NCBI RefSeq assembly: GCF_048128805.1
Contig: NC_136016.1
Coordinates: 7,812,501-7,876,500 of the forward strand
Direction: 5' to 3'
Length of the DNA stretch: 64,000 nucleotides
Source of the DNA: Centroberyx gerrardi
Lineage: Eukaryota > Chordata > Actinopteri > Beryciformes > Berycidae
Under the pieces are notes generated by a model. That model searched no databases. It was not told the DNA's origin and saw nothing but the letters and a program-made list of their open reading frames with translations. Made by a program: the position numbers and the translations under genes. This document shows positions 11,911 through 24,411 of this stretch, piece by piece. Each line of letters opens with the position of its first letter. Positions within the stretch are counted from its first letter, which is position 1.

Positions 11911-13185
11911 ATTAGTTCAATTCCACTCTTAATTCGTTCAGTAGAAGTAAGCGCTGGGAGAGAATGCATAAGAATTGCAATTCTGATCAGAGGTTTCACT
12001 CTCTCCACTTATCTCCCCTCCTAGAGGAGAGAGACAACAAAAATCTTCTCCTGGGGCGATCCTTTATCATGGGTTCTATGGTGTATCTATGTGGGACTCC
12101 CTCACATGAAACATTATGCTGCCAGTAACACTCTTTTTTTTTTACAGCTTGTGCTTCATTAGCATTAAATATGCAATGTGTAATAGCTGCTGCTGTGAGT
12201 GATTTTGCACTTGCGAAGCTGTGACCTGTGCTGCATCAAATCCTCTTTGTTTTCCCCAAACCCACTCCTGCTGCCCCCTCAACAACCCCCTGCCCTCTCT
12301 CCTGCTGCCGCTGCCTCTCTATTCCATCCCCATAATCCAATGCTCCGCTCGGATTCATTTGGGTTTAAGGTTACCGATATTGGCCGAGGCCGAGTAGCCA
12401 GGGGCGGTATCGCATGCCTGTGATGCTGCTTAGCTGGCCAAACTGACTCTGACACTGGCATCAAAACGCTTGATGTGGCAGATGCAGACTTTCCTGAATC
12501 TGCAGAGCTCCGGGACTGGGAAGGGCAGTGGGAGGAACGTCCTGCAGCGACAGCCAGCTGTGCACGTCAACAGCGTGCGGCTCCCGGACATGATGTGTTA
12601 ATTAAGGGGTTATCGTCAGTCATGTCGTGATCAGGGTGAATGTGCTGCAGACTAACCGTCACGCAGTTGGCCTGGGTTGTTCAAAAGCATTTTAACGCTA
12701 TGTTCATCTCTGCCCCATTGGCTTTTAAAGCTTGTTCGAGTGCTAAGATGCTATTGGGGGAACATCATCCCTGAGCAGCAGCAGAGGCAGTCCCCTGAGG
12801 GAAGAGAACGGCAACAAGAAGTGGAAAACACAAGTGTTGATGAGGAGCTTTGAATGCTTCATCTTGTTTAGTGGGTTTGACAAGGGTTTTAGGGGTGAGA
12901 ACCAGCCTCCTGTAGTCTATATAGACTCAAATAACCTCTGTAACTGAAAAAGGCTCTTATGAGGCTGAGACCGCCTCTTCGAATCCAGCTGAAGTGGTAG
13001 TGGTAGGAAGTCAAACTAGTAAGCACAGTAAGGCTATTTTTCTTTCTTATATGAGATACGGGCAAAAAAAAAACATTTTCTGGCATGGTTTTGGTTCTTT
13101 TCTTTTTGCTTTCTTTTGGTTCTTTGGTACTTTTGTGATTGAATTCACATAGAGATCAACATCAGTCTTTACCAGTATGACCGCA

Positions 13186-13541
13186 GCAGTCATCTGGCCC
13201 CTCCATCTTTATAACAGCAGCAGAAAAAAAAAGCCTAAGATGCCATTTCAGGACCCCTCGTAAACACTCAACTTGGATCATATCCAGTTATGGAGAAGGC
13301 CTTGACAAACAGATAATGTCCCTGTCACCGTTCTCAAAACACTGAGCGATCATTTGCACCGTGTTAATCATCTCGCCTCTCCATCTTTATGACAGTGGTG
13401 GAAAAACAGCCTCAGATGCCATTTAAAAAAAAAAAACCCTCATAAACGTTCAACTGGAATTATATCTGGTTATGGAGGGAGCCTAGACAAATTGATAGTG
13501 ACACTGTCATCCTTTGCAAAGCGATGTGCAACCATTTGTGC
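13186..13541. repeat. Tandem duplication, two diverged 178-bp units
   Basis: The word CCATCTTTAT recurs at 13,203 and 13,381, and text around it repeats in order in both units: CAG-rich segment, GATGCCATTT, A-rich run, AAACaCTCAACT or AAACgTTCAACT, TATCCAGTTATGGAG or TATCTGGTTATGGAG, then a GTCA-rich end. The offset is 178 bp. Divergence is visible, so the duplication is not recent. Confidence 0.8.
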
Positions 13542-13640
13542 CTCGCTGATAGGGGGTGTTGTCTTCTCCGCAGATTCCGCTCCAACCGCGAAACAGAGGC
13601 GATCACTTCACTGACATTTGTGATTCAAATTACAGCAGAG

Positions 13641-13775
13641 GTCGTCCTGGTGGCTCCGTTTGCCCGAGGCACCTGTCATGTACCTGTGATGGCCTGGGTT
13701 CAAGTCCGGCATGGGAGCTTTATCGCGTCCCGCTGTCTCTCTCTACTGTCTCTAATAAAGCAAAAATGCAAAATA
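13641..13775 (+). repeat. tRNA-derived SINE copy
   Basis: An A-box-like word (TGGCTCCGTTTG) near 13,651 and a good B-box (GGTTCAAGTCC) at 13,697-13,707 are spaced as in a tRNA promoter. They are followed by a CTGTCTCTCT body and an AATAAAGCAAAAA tail. This is a common teleost SINE layout. It is not a functional tRNA gene because no cloverleaf can be closed. Confidence 0.8.
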
Positions 13776-16700
13776 ATATCACATTAGGCCACAAAGGCAG
13801 CTTCTGAAGCAACTGAAAAGAGCAGCCGGTGCCTCTGGCTGGAAAGAAAGGACACCAGTTAGGGTTAAAAGTATGGAAATCCATCTCATGACTAAGGTAG
13901 GAGTTAATATGGTGGCATGTTTATGCTGGTGTTGATTTTATTTGGACCATACCTTGTATGCCAGCACATATCCAGGAGATTCAAGTGATAAGTAGGTAGC
14001 ACTAATTTTAAGCAAGGAACCAGCACACACACACACTTATAAATATCAGGCCTGTGAGCTGAGCTGTGGAAGAGCGCCTTTAATTGTAAAGGGATTAACT
14101 GATGTCATCCAGCTCCCCTTGTTCCTCTATAGGCAGGAGATTGATAAAACTTATCTCTCCTGTTCACAAAGCGTAATCAGTTTACACAAAAGGAGTTGAG
14201 GGGAGGAACACTTCATTTGAATAACACCAGACTGGCAAAACTGCATGCAGCAAAATTTACAGGGTTGCTTATCAGTAAATATTTGCCATCTACAAATGTA
14301 AATACAGCAAGTCCCCTTCTGTCTTACAAATATGCACAGCGCAGCTCATAATGCCAGACACGAGCTTTGTTCCTTATCATGGCTATGCATATTGTCGCAT
14401 GATATAACGACTCCGTAAGGATTGCCTCAGAAATTCTTAGTACACAACAATTAATTGCAACAGGCCAAGGGTGGCTGCTTTGCAAATTTATTTATTCTTG
14501 CAAGATTTCAACAGACTGTCAAAATGTGGCATCTCATGTCGCTAAGGGGGGCAAATACAACCCAAACATATGCAATTCTATTTTGTTTGATTTCAACAAA
14601 AGATTCAGCAGTGAGTGATACTACAGCACTTTGTTTTGTTATCCACCACAAATCAAGGTCGCATGAGCACATCGGCTGAACACCTTCATGGAAACGTGTT
14701 TTGCGCTGTGCTTGTACACTCGGTTGAACTGGAAGTGAGGAGCGTCCTCCATGATGGTGACGATGCACAGAGGCTCCTATGGACTGTGGCTCATCTGACG
14801 GACTGAGAGAGCATGGAGTTCCTTCAGCAGCCGGCCACACCTTTCATCGTGCCTCCATGTTCATCTGTGACCTGCAACACATAATAACAACATAACAGCC
14901 ATGTCAATTATTAATCACGGTGCTCTAACTAAAAGCATACTGCATCCTCACTAAAATGCAAGCAGTTCATATGGCAACACTCACATAAGGGCAGCAAATG
15001 TTGGATCAGTCAGGCACAAACTGTAATTTACAAAGATGGCTTGAATACATCAGACATAAACAAAAACAAATGGTGCTCTTATGCTCTATGATCATATACT
15101 GATATCAAAACAGCAGCATGCTATCCTCAGCTATTTGTTCCATAACGCCAGCCGCATACATACTGATGCCTGCTCATTAAGCAATACTGGCTTTGGGAGG
15201 TGATGCTACTGTACAATGTAAATGAAAAATATGCAGCGTGAAAGCAGGTTCTTGGATAGGAGAACCCTCAAAAGAAGCTATTTTGATAGTTAAGGAGAGA
15301 ATAAGCCTCATTGGGAGGCATTTAGTAAGTAATCCCAAGTGACTTACAGCTGTAAGTGGGGTTGCTATAAATGTGTATAGATTTAATTCAATTGGATTCA
15401 AACTGGGTCACACAGCTATTAAAAGTGCAAAGTTAGTTGGGAGCAGTCTGACAGCATTTTGCTCTTGCCTAGCAAGTAGCTGCTATTTTGCAGTGCGGGC
15501 GGCCACAGCAGGGACGGGAGAGGGTGCAGCACCTTTTCAATTAAAAGTGAACAATAGAAGCTGACTAATATTCCACTCCAAACTCTGGCAATGCTCAGTC
15601 TCAATGGGTGATTTATTTTAAGAGTTGCTATTATGAAGCTGATACCTACAGTACTATAAGTGACAAATCCCCCTGGGTTTCATCCTACATACAAGTACGC
15701 ATGAATGGATTTCACACTGCACTACTTCAGTGTGGGCGAAGGGAAGAGATGAAAAACTAGAATGAAAGTCAGGAAAGGGATTTATTTAGCTAATAAACGC
15801 TTCCTATAGAGAGCCTACAAGTGTTTACAGCAATGGCTTTCCATTACTGCACCTTCCACCTGAATCAGAGTGTGGGTGTGTGTGTGTGTCCTCCACCTTT
15901 TCAACCCCTGATTGTGCAAACAGTACACAAAAGGCGACAGCAGCTCTGAGTGGCTAACTGCTGTTCAAACACACACGGCTTGTGCCGCTCCTCCCTGTGT
16001 GAATGGATCCAGCAGTAAACAGACATGGACAGCTGCAGGTAGGCTCTAGACTGAGCGCTGTGAATGATAAAAAGCTGCTGCAGGGATCACATGCCTCCTC
16101 ACTGGAGGCATAGATTAGACATTTCAAATAGTCTCGCCTTGGCTGTCCGTCAAGGCCTTTCATGCCCATTAGAGACAGAGTGATTAGTGTGAAACGCAAA
16201 CGCCAATGACACTCAACTGGAGAGTCACATCAAACATAAGGGAACAATGCTGATAAAAAAGGAAGGTGCGCTGTCATATTTCACCGCTAACAATATCCAA
16301 TTTGAAAGATTTCACCGCTGTCTACCCAGAATTGTTTGCAGAGCACCTCTCTAACTCCTCATGGATGGATGTTTTTGAGCAATCCAACGACCTACTAAGA
16401 AAACAATCTTACCATTCAAGCTTGTTAAGGGAACAGCACGGCAGCGGGAGTGTCAAATGTACCTGATAAAGCGTCATTTTAGTGTTTGCTTCCTTTCAAG
16501 TTCATTCTTTTCCTGAATCCACGCAGGCGGTTAATCGGGCTCGGTTTAAAATATTCTACGCATCGTTCTGCTAAATGAACCCACTCACCATTAGCGGTTT
16601 AAAGGACATGCGGTGGGGGAAAAAAAAAGTTCCCCTGACCTTAAAAAGTAATTAACCGCTTAATCGATTTCACGTGTGCCTAAGCCACTCTAAGCATGTA

Positions 16701-17515
16701 AATCACACATATCTACTGTCTTAAAGGTCACATGTCTGTCAAGCATCATCTTTTTCTCCGTAGATGTTGCGAGATTTATCCAGCCCTCCTCAATGAAAGC
16801 TTGATTTCTAATTACACTATGAAAAATTGCACGGTGTGGTATTGAATATCAATGTCCAACATGTGTTGAAGAGTCTGACATTGATAAAGTGAGGCCCATT
16901 TCAAACAGTCTTTGGATAAAAGGCTAGTTTTAAAAACTGGCATGAAATTAAATATGCAAATTGGATACAGGCCTAAACAATATTTGGTGGAGATAGCACA
17001 TGTGACTTTCAAGATGAACAAGCTTCAGTTACCAAACTTGATATGAATTCCAATTATTGAAGGGTTTAATATAAGCTTTGATTAAAGGCTTCAATCTTTT
17101 CTATTCCGCACTTCTTGGAGTGATGTAGGCTCATCTAAGTGATTGCTCTGCATTCACTTCTTTCAAAATCACTGTGATTTCGATTTCCTTCTGCCCTCTC
17201 AACATTGGAAAATAATTTAATTAATTTAATTCAATAATTTCTTATCAGCTGATTATACACTGTATAGGCTTGTTCTCCCTCTCAGCAAATCTGGTAAACA
17301 TAACCAGCAGGAAGTGAACCTGCCTTCTCCATGGAGACGCATCATAGCATGAAACGCATAAACATCTAGCCTATGACTCATATGGTGCATGTACACAAGC
17401 ACATGTATGCACACGCACACACATGCTTCACTTTGAAATGCCTGCGAAGATAACAGAGCTGTTTAACTTTTTTAATTAACGCGCAGCGGCTGCCTCTTGT
17501 TAAATCTTCAGAAAT

Positions 17516-17544
17516 GGGGGTGGGGGGTGGGGTGGGTGGGTGGG
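17516..17544 (+). other. G-quadruplex-forming motif
   Basis: Six runs of three to six guanines are each separated by a single T, which satisfies the stable short-loop G4 pattern. The plus strand carries the G runs, which is the non-template strand relative to plus transcription. It lies about 6.4 kb upstream of spock2, with no known gene at this point. Confidence 0.7.
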
Positions 17545-19417
17545 ATGGATTCACGGTAAAAATCCATACAGGAAATAGGTCTGTGGGAACACAAACTGGC
17601 AGTGAGGTCTCATTTATCAGGCTTATTGAAAGGGATACATGCGCGTCTCCAAACCTCAAGGGTCAGGTTGGAACTTCCCACTGCAGGAAGCAAAGAGCTG
17701 ACTAATTAGGCTGAGAGATGCAGCGGGGACCAATAAAGATGTGTGTCGCGCCGGGCTCAGGCCGGCCCACGCAAACACACAGAGGGACGCAGTCTTGTCC
17801 AGAGTCAAATAAAGTCATTTTACTATGCGTAAGGCTGCGGGAACACAAAGGATCTGTGCCAGTAGTTCCACAAAATCTTCTGGATAATGAGTACGGTCAT
17901 CTTTATGAAAAGTAGAGTGTAAAGTGGAGTGTTCTGCTAAAACGCATATCTTGTTCAGTCCTACTTGTTACAGATATGCAACAAAACACACACACATGGC
18001 CATCCAAATGAACATGTAATCCCCCTTCTGAAATCTGCTGGTGTCACTGTCTCTCCATGTGTATAACGTATGTTCCTTCACATGTGTTTTGAGCACATCC
18101 ATTATTGGAGGCATCTGCCCGGTGCATCCTTAATCATGTCCCTGCCAAAAGGAACAAGAATGCACAATCTCATTGAATTTCATTAACTTGCAAATGATCC
18201 CCCTCTCTCCGCGCGCTTACGACTAGAAATATTGGCAATTCCCAGAATGCTGCTCATTGTGTCCGCTACCTGAGTGTGATGTTATATGTGTAGGCCTGAC
18301 ACACTAACAAGCGTGCTCTCAGGAGCCGGGGAGTGGCTGATTAGGCCCTTTTCCTAGGTCTGAAAGATAAATTCTACATCCAGAGACAGCGCCACAATCA
18401 ATGCATGGATGGCTGGCTGTTTCCCGATGATGAAATTTGCATATCCCTGTCTAATGGCTTCTGTTGACAAGACTCCGGGAACATAGGGGGAAAAAAAAAA
18501 ATCACGGCACCGAAATGGGAGGGCGGGCAGGCCGGGAAGGAGGAGCTGACAGACAAAAAGTGCCCTCAGCTCCCGCCGGCGTAACTTCGGGCCACCCGGC
18601 GATCGCCCTCCTGCATGCCAAGCAGCGGGCATCACCCGCTGAGGGAGGGTGCGGCAGGGCACCCGGAGGAGCCGAGCGGAGAGAGCTGTGACGGCGAGAG
18701 TGAGAGGCCAGTCTGTAAGTCCAATGACTGTATTCACTGACAGATTCGACAGGCGGGAGCGGGAACAAGGTTGCGGACAGTGTGGGAAGGGCACGGATGA
18801 TAAAAAACTGCAAAAAAAAAATTATACTGGTGTAATAAATCATGTCGCTAAGGCATTAACACATTCATGAGGCAGTGAGACGAAGGGAAATGGGTAATAC
18901 TTGGGTTTTACTTGTCAAGCCAATACATGAGACTAAGACCAGCTCAGTCTGAAAATTTCAACCGGATTGTTTCAAGAGTAAAGCATTCTAGTCCTATACA
19001 ATCTTGTTTTATCGTACCTCCTATTACTAGGACTCTCCCATATTTGCTGGGTCATGTTGTGAAATCCTTGGTCTTGCCATCTGTCAGTAAAATTTTGACT
19101 CACTCCAAACAGAGCAGCCACAGGCTTGCACTTGGCTGAGGACCGGTGTGGAAATTTTGATGAGAAGAATTCTCTCCTGTCATGGTTGACAGCGGAGAAG
19201 AGGCCTTCAGGTAGAGGTAGCCTCCTTGAATTATTCAGAAAACGGTAGGAATACTCACAGGTCTTGTATCAAACCTCAAAATAGATCAACTTCAAACTTC
19301 CTAATCAACCAGTCTACTGAATAGGCATAAAAGACATTACAAAAATATATGCTAATCATTACACCTAATTATTAGAATGCCCTTGTTTCACAAGGCAATG
19401 CACTCTGGGGACATAAT

Positions 19418-19640
19418 CTATATGCATGCAGGTGCTCCTGCCTTTGCTTTTTCACGGGTGATGGATTTCACATGCATGATTTCACAACAGGCTGTAAGAT
19501 AGTTGATCATCTCTTGCTCGGAGAGAACAGCATTGCCCTCCGAGTAAAGCTGTTCTACAGAAATTGCCACCCTAAGTAAAATCTTTCTAAAGTGAACAAC
19601 AAACTCCCAAACTTGCAAAAGTGTGTCCAGCTATGAAGAT
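19418..19640 (-). other. Unidentified exon-like reading frame
   Basis: On the minus strand a plausible acceptor (TTCATAG) is followed by about 70 open codons ending at a TAG near 19,418. The peptide is rich in amphipathic helices (start LDTLLQVWEFVVHFRKILL, then VEQLYSEGN and LTACCEIMHV), unlike a random frame, and candidate GTGAAA donors occur within it. I do not recognise the family and found no start codon, partner exon or polyadenylation context. It could be one exon of an unrecognised minus-strand gene between spock2 and ascc1, a decayed gene, or chance. Confidence 0.25.
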
Positions 19641-20246
19641 CCCCCAGGTCACAAAGGAATGAGGCAAATGTGCATTTAGCAAATAAGAAATTAATTATTA
19701 AGAAATTATGAAAACAGACTCACTTATTAAGTTTTCAAAATTAAGATCAGAGGTGATTTAAGGGCAGAGAGTGAAGTGTTTGTGTTTTTTTAAATGGAAA
19801 TTCTTTCTTGATTTTTGTTTTGTTTATTTTCTTTTGATTGCCTATTCTATTTAAGTGTGTTTTGTTTTGTGCCATTCACTTTGATGTTGCCTGGCTCAGG
19901 ATCCCTAACAGAGAACCAATTCTCTGGAGTGTAAAATATAACAGAAATTCGACTGCCTAAAGCATTTCAGAATGTGTGCGCATGCAAGTTTCATCTTTTG
20001 AATGAGCTTTCGTCTGAAATTTCAATCATGCGGTGCTCTGATCATTTTATTTTCCCACACAGCATGTTCCCAGGGGGTTTTGGAGGATAAAAAAGGTTCA
20101 AATGCAGTTATTTTAACGTCTCCTCTCCAATGAAAAACTAATGCTGCCACCTACTGGACAACAGCATCCAGACTGCCTCTACAGTCTGTAGAGCTGGAAA
20201 CTCAGATGAGCATTGTCTCATTCCCCACCTCAGTGAATGTAGATGG

Positions 20247-23200
20247 TCATGAGAAGCTGATGCTGCCAGCAGAAGTGTAGTAGCCGCTGCAGTCTGTGGA
20301 ATATCTCTGGGACAGCTGGATAGCGTTCATGTCAAACCCTCCAAAATGATAAGCACCAAAGTTCTGTAATGATAGAACAAAGAGACAGCAGAGCCTTGAA
20401 AAGATGCTAGAAGTATTAGACTGGACCCTTCTCCCCATAACAGAGAAAGTAGTTAAAACCACTGCATGTTTTGGAAAAGTCAGCATTGTGATTTCAGAGC
20501 AGGCTCCACTTGTTATTCTCAGTACACAAACAAGTGTGCATGAAAAAAAAGGAAAATAACAAAATGATGAGCTGTCGCTCACAAATATGGTGTTACCATG
20601 GTTACACACAACTGAACATTTGGTAGGTGCTCTTGTGTCATTTTCAGTGGAAATAATCAAGAAGGATTCGTGTCATTTCAGCCACGCTCGGCTCCAGAGG
20701 GGAAGGAGAGGTGAATTTCAGTGCCTCGTCTACAGTGTAATGTCGGTGTCACATTTCAGTCGTCATTCACTGAGCGATCACACTCTGAAGATTTCATGGG
20801 CCGGTTCTGAGAAAGCATGTAAGGTCTACTGACTCGTATAGAATATAAGCTTTTCTTGGCAAATTTTGAAAGCTCTCCTCCTCCTCCTGCTGTATTTAGA
20901 TGGGAGTCTTCTCGTTCCTGTCTTCAGTTTTTGGCAGATGTGCACAAGAGAGCCAACTGACCCAAAATAATAGGGTTAATCAATATGCCGTTAAACACCA
21001 CATTCTAAATCTTTCTGCATTTACAAATCAAATAGTATTTCTGTCACAAAGGTCTGCACAGTTAGAAAAACAGTTTTCATCTGGCTTGTAGCCAAAACAA
21101 TAATAAATTCTCAAGTAGGATTTTTTTTTACATCTAGTATTAACAGCAGTGTGAAGGAGTGAGCAGATATCTGGATGTTTGTGTCTTAGCAGTACTTGAG
21201 GTAGATTTCCTCTGACCTTTAATATGTTTCTGGCATCGAAAGCCTCTCTTTCTTTCATGGGTTGTCTTCCTGCACTGCCCGTGTCTTCACCTGGAAAACA
21301 AGGGAAAAATACCAGAGTAAACACAGTTAACACAGAACAAAATAAATGACACGTTATCTGTGCTGGAGCTCTGAGATTGAGGACTGATAGCTTATCTCCT
21401 GATAAAATAAACCTGTTTACTTGCCACTATTTCGGGAGCTATGAGCAAAGTGCGAGTCAGAGTAATTTAATTTGTAACATTCATACCACAGTTTATTTTC
21501 ATGAAGTCAACAGAGACCGAGTGAGTAGAAAAAAACACCAGCTGAATTTTAACAGCCCTTGTTCACATACTGGTAAACATGGTCAGCCCTGAACCGGCCC
21601 CTCCTTCGCGCTGTGTTGTTGGGCAGCCCAGTATAAACTCATGTTTGAGAACTGGGGCTGGACTTGATCCATGGCCAAAATGAATGAAGCCATTGTCGGA
21701 GTACTTGGAAAGCACACTGTCTGCTGCACGTAAACAGAGTTGTGGCCAAACAGGGAGTTAGCTGCCTGATGCCTCCCTTCTAGAATTTGTTGTTGTAATT
21801 GTTCAGAATTCGGCTCTTCCGTCACTGCAGCTCCAACCCGAGCCAACAGATAGTAAGGGGACATTGGCAATTAGGTTCAGTGCAGCAACTTTTTTTTGGA
21901 GTGACACCAGTGTAATCAGAGCGGATCAACAACTTTGTTTTTCCAAAAGCCTCACGCAGAGATGCTCAGTGCATTCGTGTTGGCACCGTCTTCACCTGTG
22001 GAATCCTTCCTGAACAGAGTGTTCATCACGGTGCCGTGCAGCTTCACTCTGTCCCACTCCCTGACCATCCACCCCGCTGAGACAAAGTGCTCCACCAGCC
22101 GGTCTGCAATCACCTGCAGCCTGAAGCACAGGCACATTTTCATTTCAACGTGCCGTCAGTGATACGATGGAAGAATAAATAAATACACACAAACTCAACA
22201 AGCAGGATGAAACTGTAGTAAATCCAAAAAAAGTGAGGTATCAACTTTGTAAACTTGTTCCGTTGTTGGCAACAGGAGCTGTTGGTGTTAAACTTACGTG
22301 TCAGACTTGTCTTTCACATTGACCTTGGCATACAGGACGTCCACCATGGCAGGGTCATCGTTCATGTACTCTATACCCGTCACCTCCAAGGGCAAAGGCT
22401 TTCCTTCTGTCATGTCCCTGATGGCAGATATTAACCACAGCTTTGTCAGACTTGAGGCAAACTAAAGAAGCAAAGAAGCACCAGAGTTATCATTGTTTTG
22501 CATTTTTTCCATTTCAATTTCAGTTTAGTTTTAGTTTGTTTTCAGTATAGGATCGGTTGTGTTAGTTTAGTTTTAGTCTTTCCAACAAAGTACAGTCTTA
22601 TTTTATTTTGCTTCAGTTCTAGTTTTGGTATTTTTGGCAGGGCGGTATCAGTGTTTTCTCTGCACTTATTTAGCAGTGGTTCGTCACCACAGCGAGGAAG
22701 TTCCCACCACCGCTAGAGAAAATGTGAGATTAAAATTGGCATTGTAATTTAGTTTTATATCATCTAAAACTAAAACTAGAGTAGTCCAAATGTTTTGGAA
22801 GTAATGATTTTATTATGATTAAAAAAACATTTTAGCACCATAAACCTCAAATTGAGACATAACTTAAACCCAAACAGTGACAGATATGGGACAAAACTAG
22901 AATTATCCCCCCAAGCCACACAGCTGCATAAAATTACAGAGGAAACACTGGGTGGAATTTTTAAAAGGTATAATGATAGAGGTTCAGAACATTTTGTATA
23001 TGTTTGCAACAGATATTGTGTAATACAAACAGCATTAGCATTCAGCAAAAATAGCCAAAAGGTTTCTGCCCAAAATCCACCGTCATTATCCGGCCCATAA
23101 ACAAAAAGACAAAAACTAAAATCATTTCACATATTTTTGTTTTTTTTTAACACCTAGTATTCGCACTTAGTACACTTAGTTTTAGTTTAATATAATAACC

Positions 23201-24411
23201 TTGTGTGCCACCTACCTGATGAAGTGTTGACACTCCTGGAGGTGTTCACATGCTTTTGTCACTTCCAGGTCATTTAACAGAGCCAGGGTGCCGACTGTCA
23301 GGTGAAGCTTGGCAGGGTTCTGAAAGATGCTTCCCTCCACTCCGTGATCCTGTGCAACACATGACAACAATCTGTGAATGCAGTGTTGAACTCCGCTTTG
23401 GATATACGGTGTTCTCAAACAATACATGGCTGCTGCTGCCCTCTTTTTACCATTCATAATCGTCTTTCCTTATACCTGTGAGCACTGCTCCAGGACCTTT
23501 TCTTTAAATCTCAGGAATCCCTCTTGAATTTGGGGATCGTTGAGAGCAAACGACAGAAAGTGGGTGAATGGCTGCTTTCTCCGGAAACTCTCGATTAGGA
23601 CCTCGACCCGCGTGACTGCAGAGGAGACCGCAGACCTATGGGAACCTGTGATAACTGTCAGATGGAGGGAGAAAGTTGAGTGCAAATGTTTGGTTTCATA
23701 CTATCTGATGTGCCCACAGACAAGAACTGTGTGTGTGTGTGTGTGTGTGTAGGTGCTAGATTTGCTCTAAATCCTCACCAATCTGCCCCTCCACTCCAGG
23801 TTTAGGAATGCTGATAGATGTCTTTGTGTCTGACTCCAGACGTCTGCGTGTCTCTCCTTTCTTCCCAATGATGTATCTGCAGAACAAACAAGCAAACAGA
23901 CAGACATCACACATACTGCTGCTCAGAATAAAAGAAAGCCTCTGTTGCATATCAACTCAAGCAAGACAGAACAAGTATCACATGGCCATTTTATTGATAA
24001 CTCACTTGTAAAGAACACTTGGGACATCGATGGCACAGCGGAATCCTTTATCAGTCTGTTCAATGCGGTGGCTATCACAGGCTTCATCTGCTGCGAGCTC
24101 TTCACTTTCTGAACATGGGAAACCACACAGATTGTTGTCATTAACTCATCTCCCTCTAGCCTATATTCAGTGTGTGTGTGTGTGTGTGTGTGTGTATGAG
24201 GATGGAGACTGAGGACACACTGCCTACTACAGCCTGACAGTATTGTGACTTCAAATACACATAACTAGCTATCACACTGACAGGGTGGCAAGTTACCTGG
24301 TGGTCCCACGTATGAAAAATCTTCCTCTTCTTCAAAATGTTCTTCCTTTATGAGATTTCGTCGATATACTCTCCCATTTATATTTATAAGAGCTGGACGT
24401 AAAATGTCCAT
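20247..24411 (-). CDS. ascc1: ascc1, activating signal cointegrator 1 complex subunit 1
   Basis: Nine coding exons join in phase to 365 residues: 24,411-24,297, 24,108-24,006, 23,876-23,779, 23,654-23,476, 23,349-23,216, 22,450-22,298, 22,120-21,996, 21,290-21,217 and 20,363-20,247. A KH domain begins near residue 73 with IIGKKGE (75-81). The C-terminal half is a 2H phosphoesterase-like fold with its two HxT motifs, HLT at 181-183 and HGT at 289-291, both kept. ASCC1 works in the nucleus with ASCC2 and ASCC3 in transcription coactivation and in alkylation-damage repair. Length fits the family (about 357-400). The GTCAGA donor of exon 8 is weak but phase and protein continuity support it. A likely AATAAA lies at 20,046-20,051 (minus). 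The gene starts head to head with anapc16. Confidence 0.95.
22500..23205. repeat. Dispersed repeat in ascc1 intron 5
   Basis: The left part (about 22,515-22,620) is a string of AGTTTTAGTTT words. Similar words in the opposite orientation (CTAAAACTAAAAC) occur near 22,765 and 23,115, and AGTTTTAGTTT recurs near 23,180. This pattern is typical of AT-rich nonautonomous DNA elements of fishes, possibly two nested copies. No terminal repeats or target duplication were fixed, so the class is uncertain. Confidence 0.5.

Larger units (their letters stand above)
11911..19400. other. Gene-poor region upstream of spock2
   Basis: No recognised gene lies here. It holds short repeats (13.19-13.54 and 13.64-13.78 kb), a G-quadruplex motif at 17.5 kb and a GC-rich segment at about 18.5-18.7 kb that could be a distal promoter or CpG island. 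AT-rich unique blocks near 16.5-16.8 and 17.0-17.25 kb have the look of conserved regulatory DNA. Reading frames up to 146 codons occur in both strands but show no family motif. Confidence 0.5.

Noticed and set aside
13641-13775. Possible tRNA gene
   Set aside because: A- and B-boxes are present but no acceptor stem or anticodon arm closes, and the body and tail are those of a SINE.
18354-18794. 146-codon minus-strand frame
   Set aside because: It lies in a GC-rich block where stops are rare in several frames; no start context, splice sites or motif support it.
19000-19250. Coding-like minus-strand frame reading GLFSAVNHDRREFFSS
   Set aside because: Another frame and the opposite strand are equally open there, so the openness is not informative; no family recognised.
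20100-20240. Possible extra ascc1 exon after the stop
   Set aside because: The frame ends cleanly at 20,247 in the conserved family C-terminus; the sequence beyond is 3' UTR.
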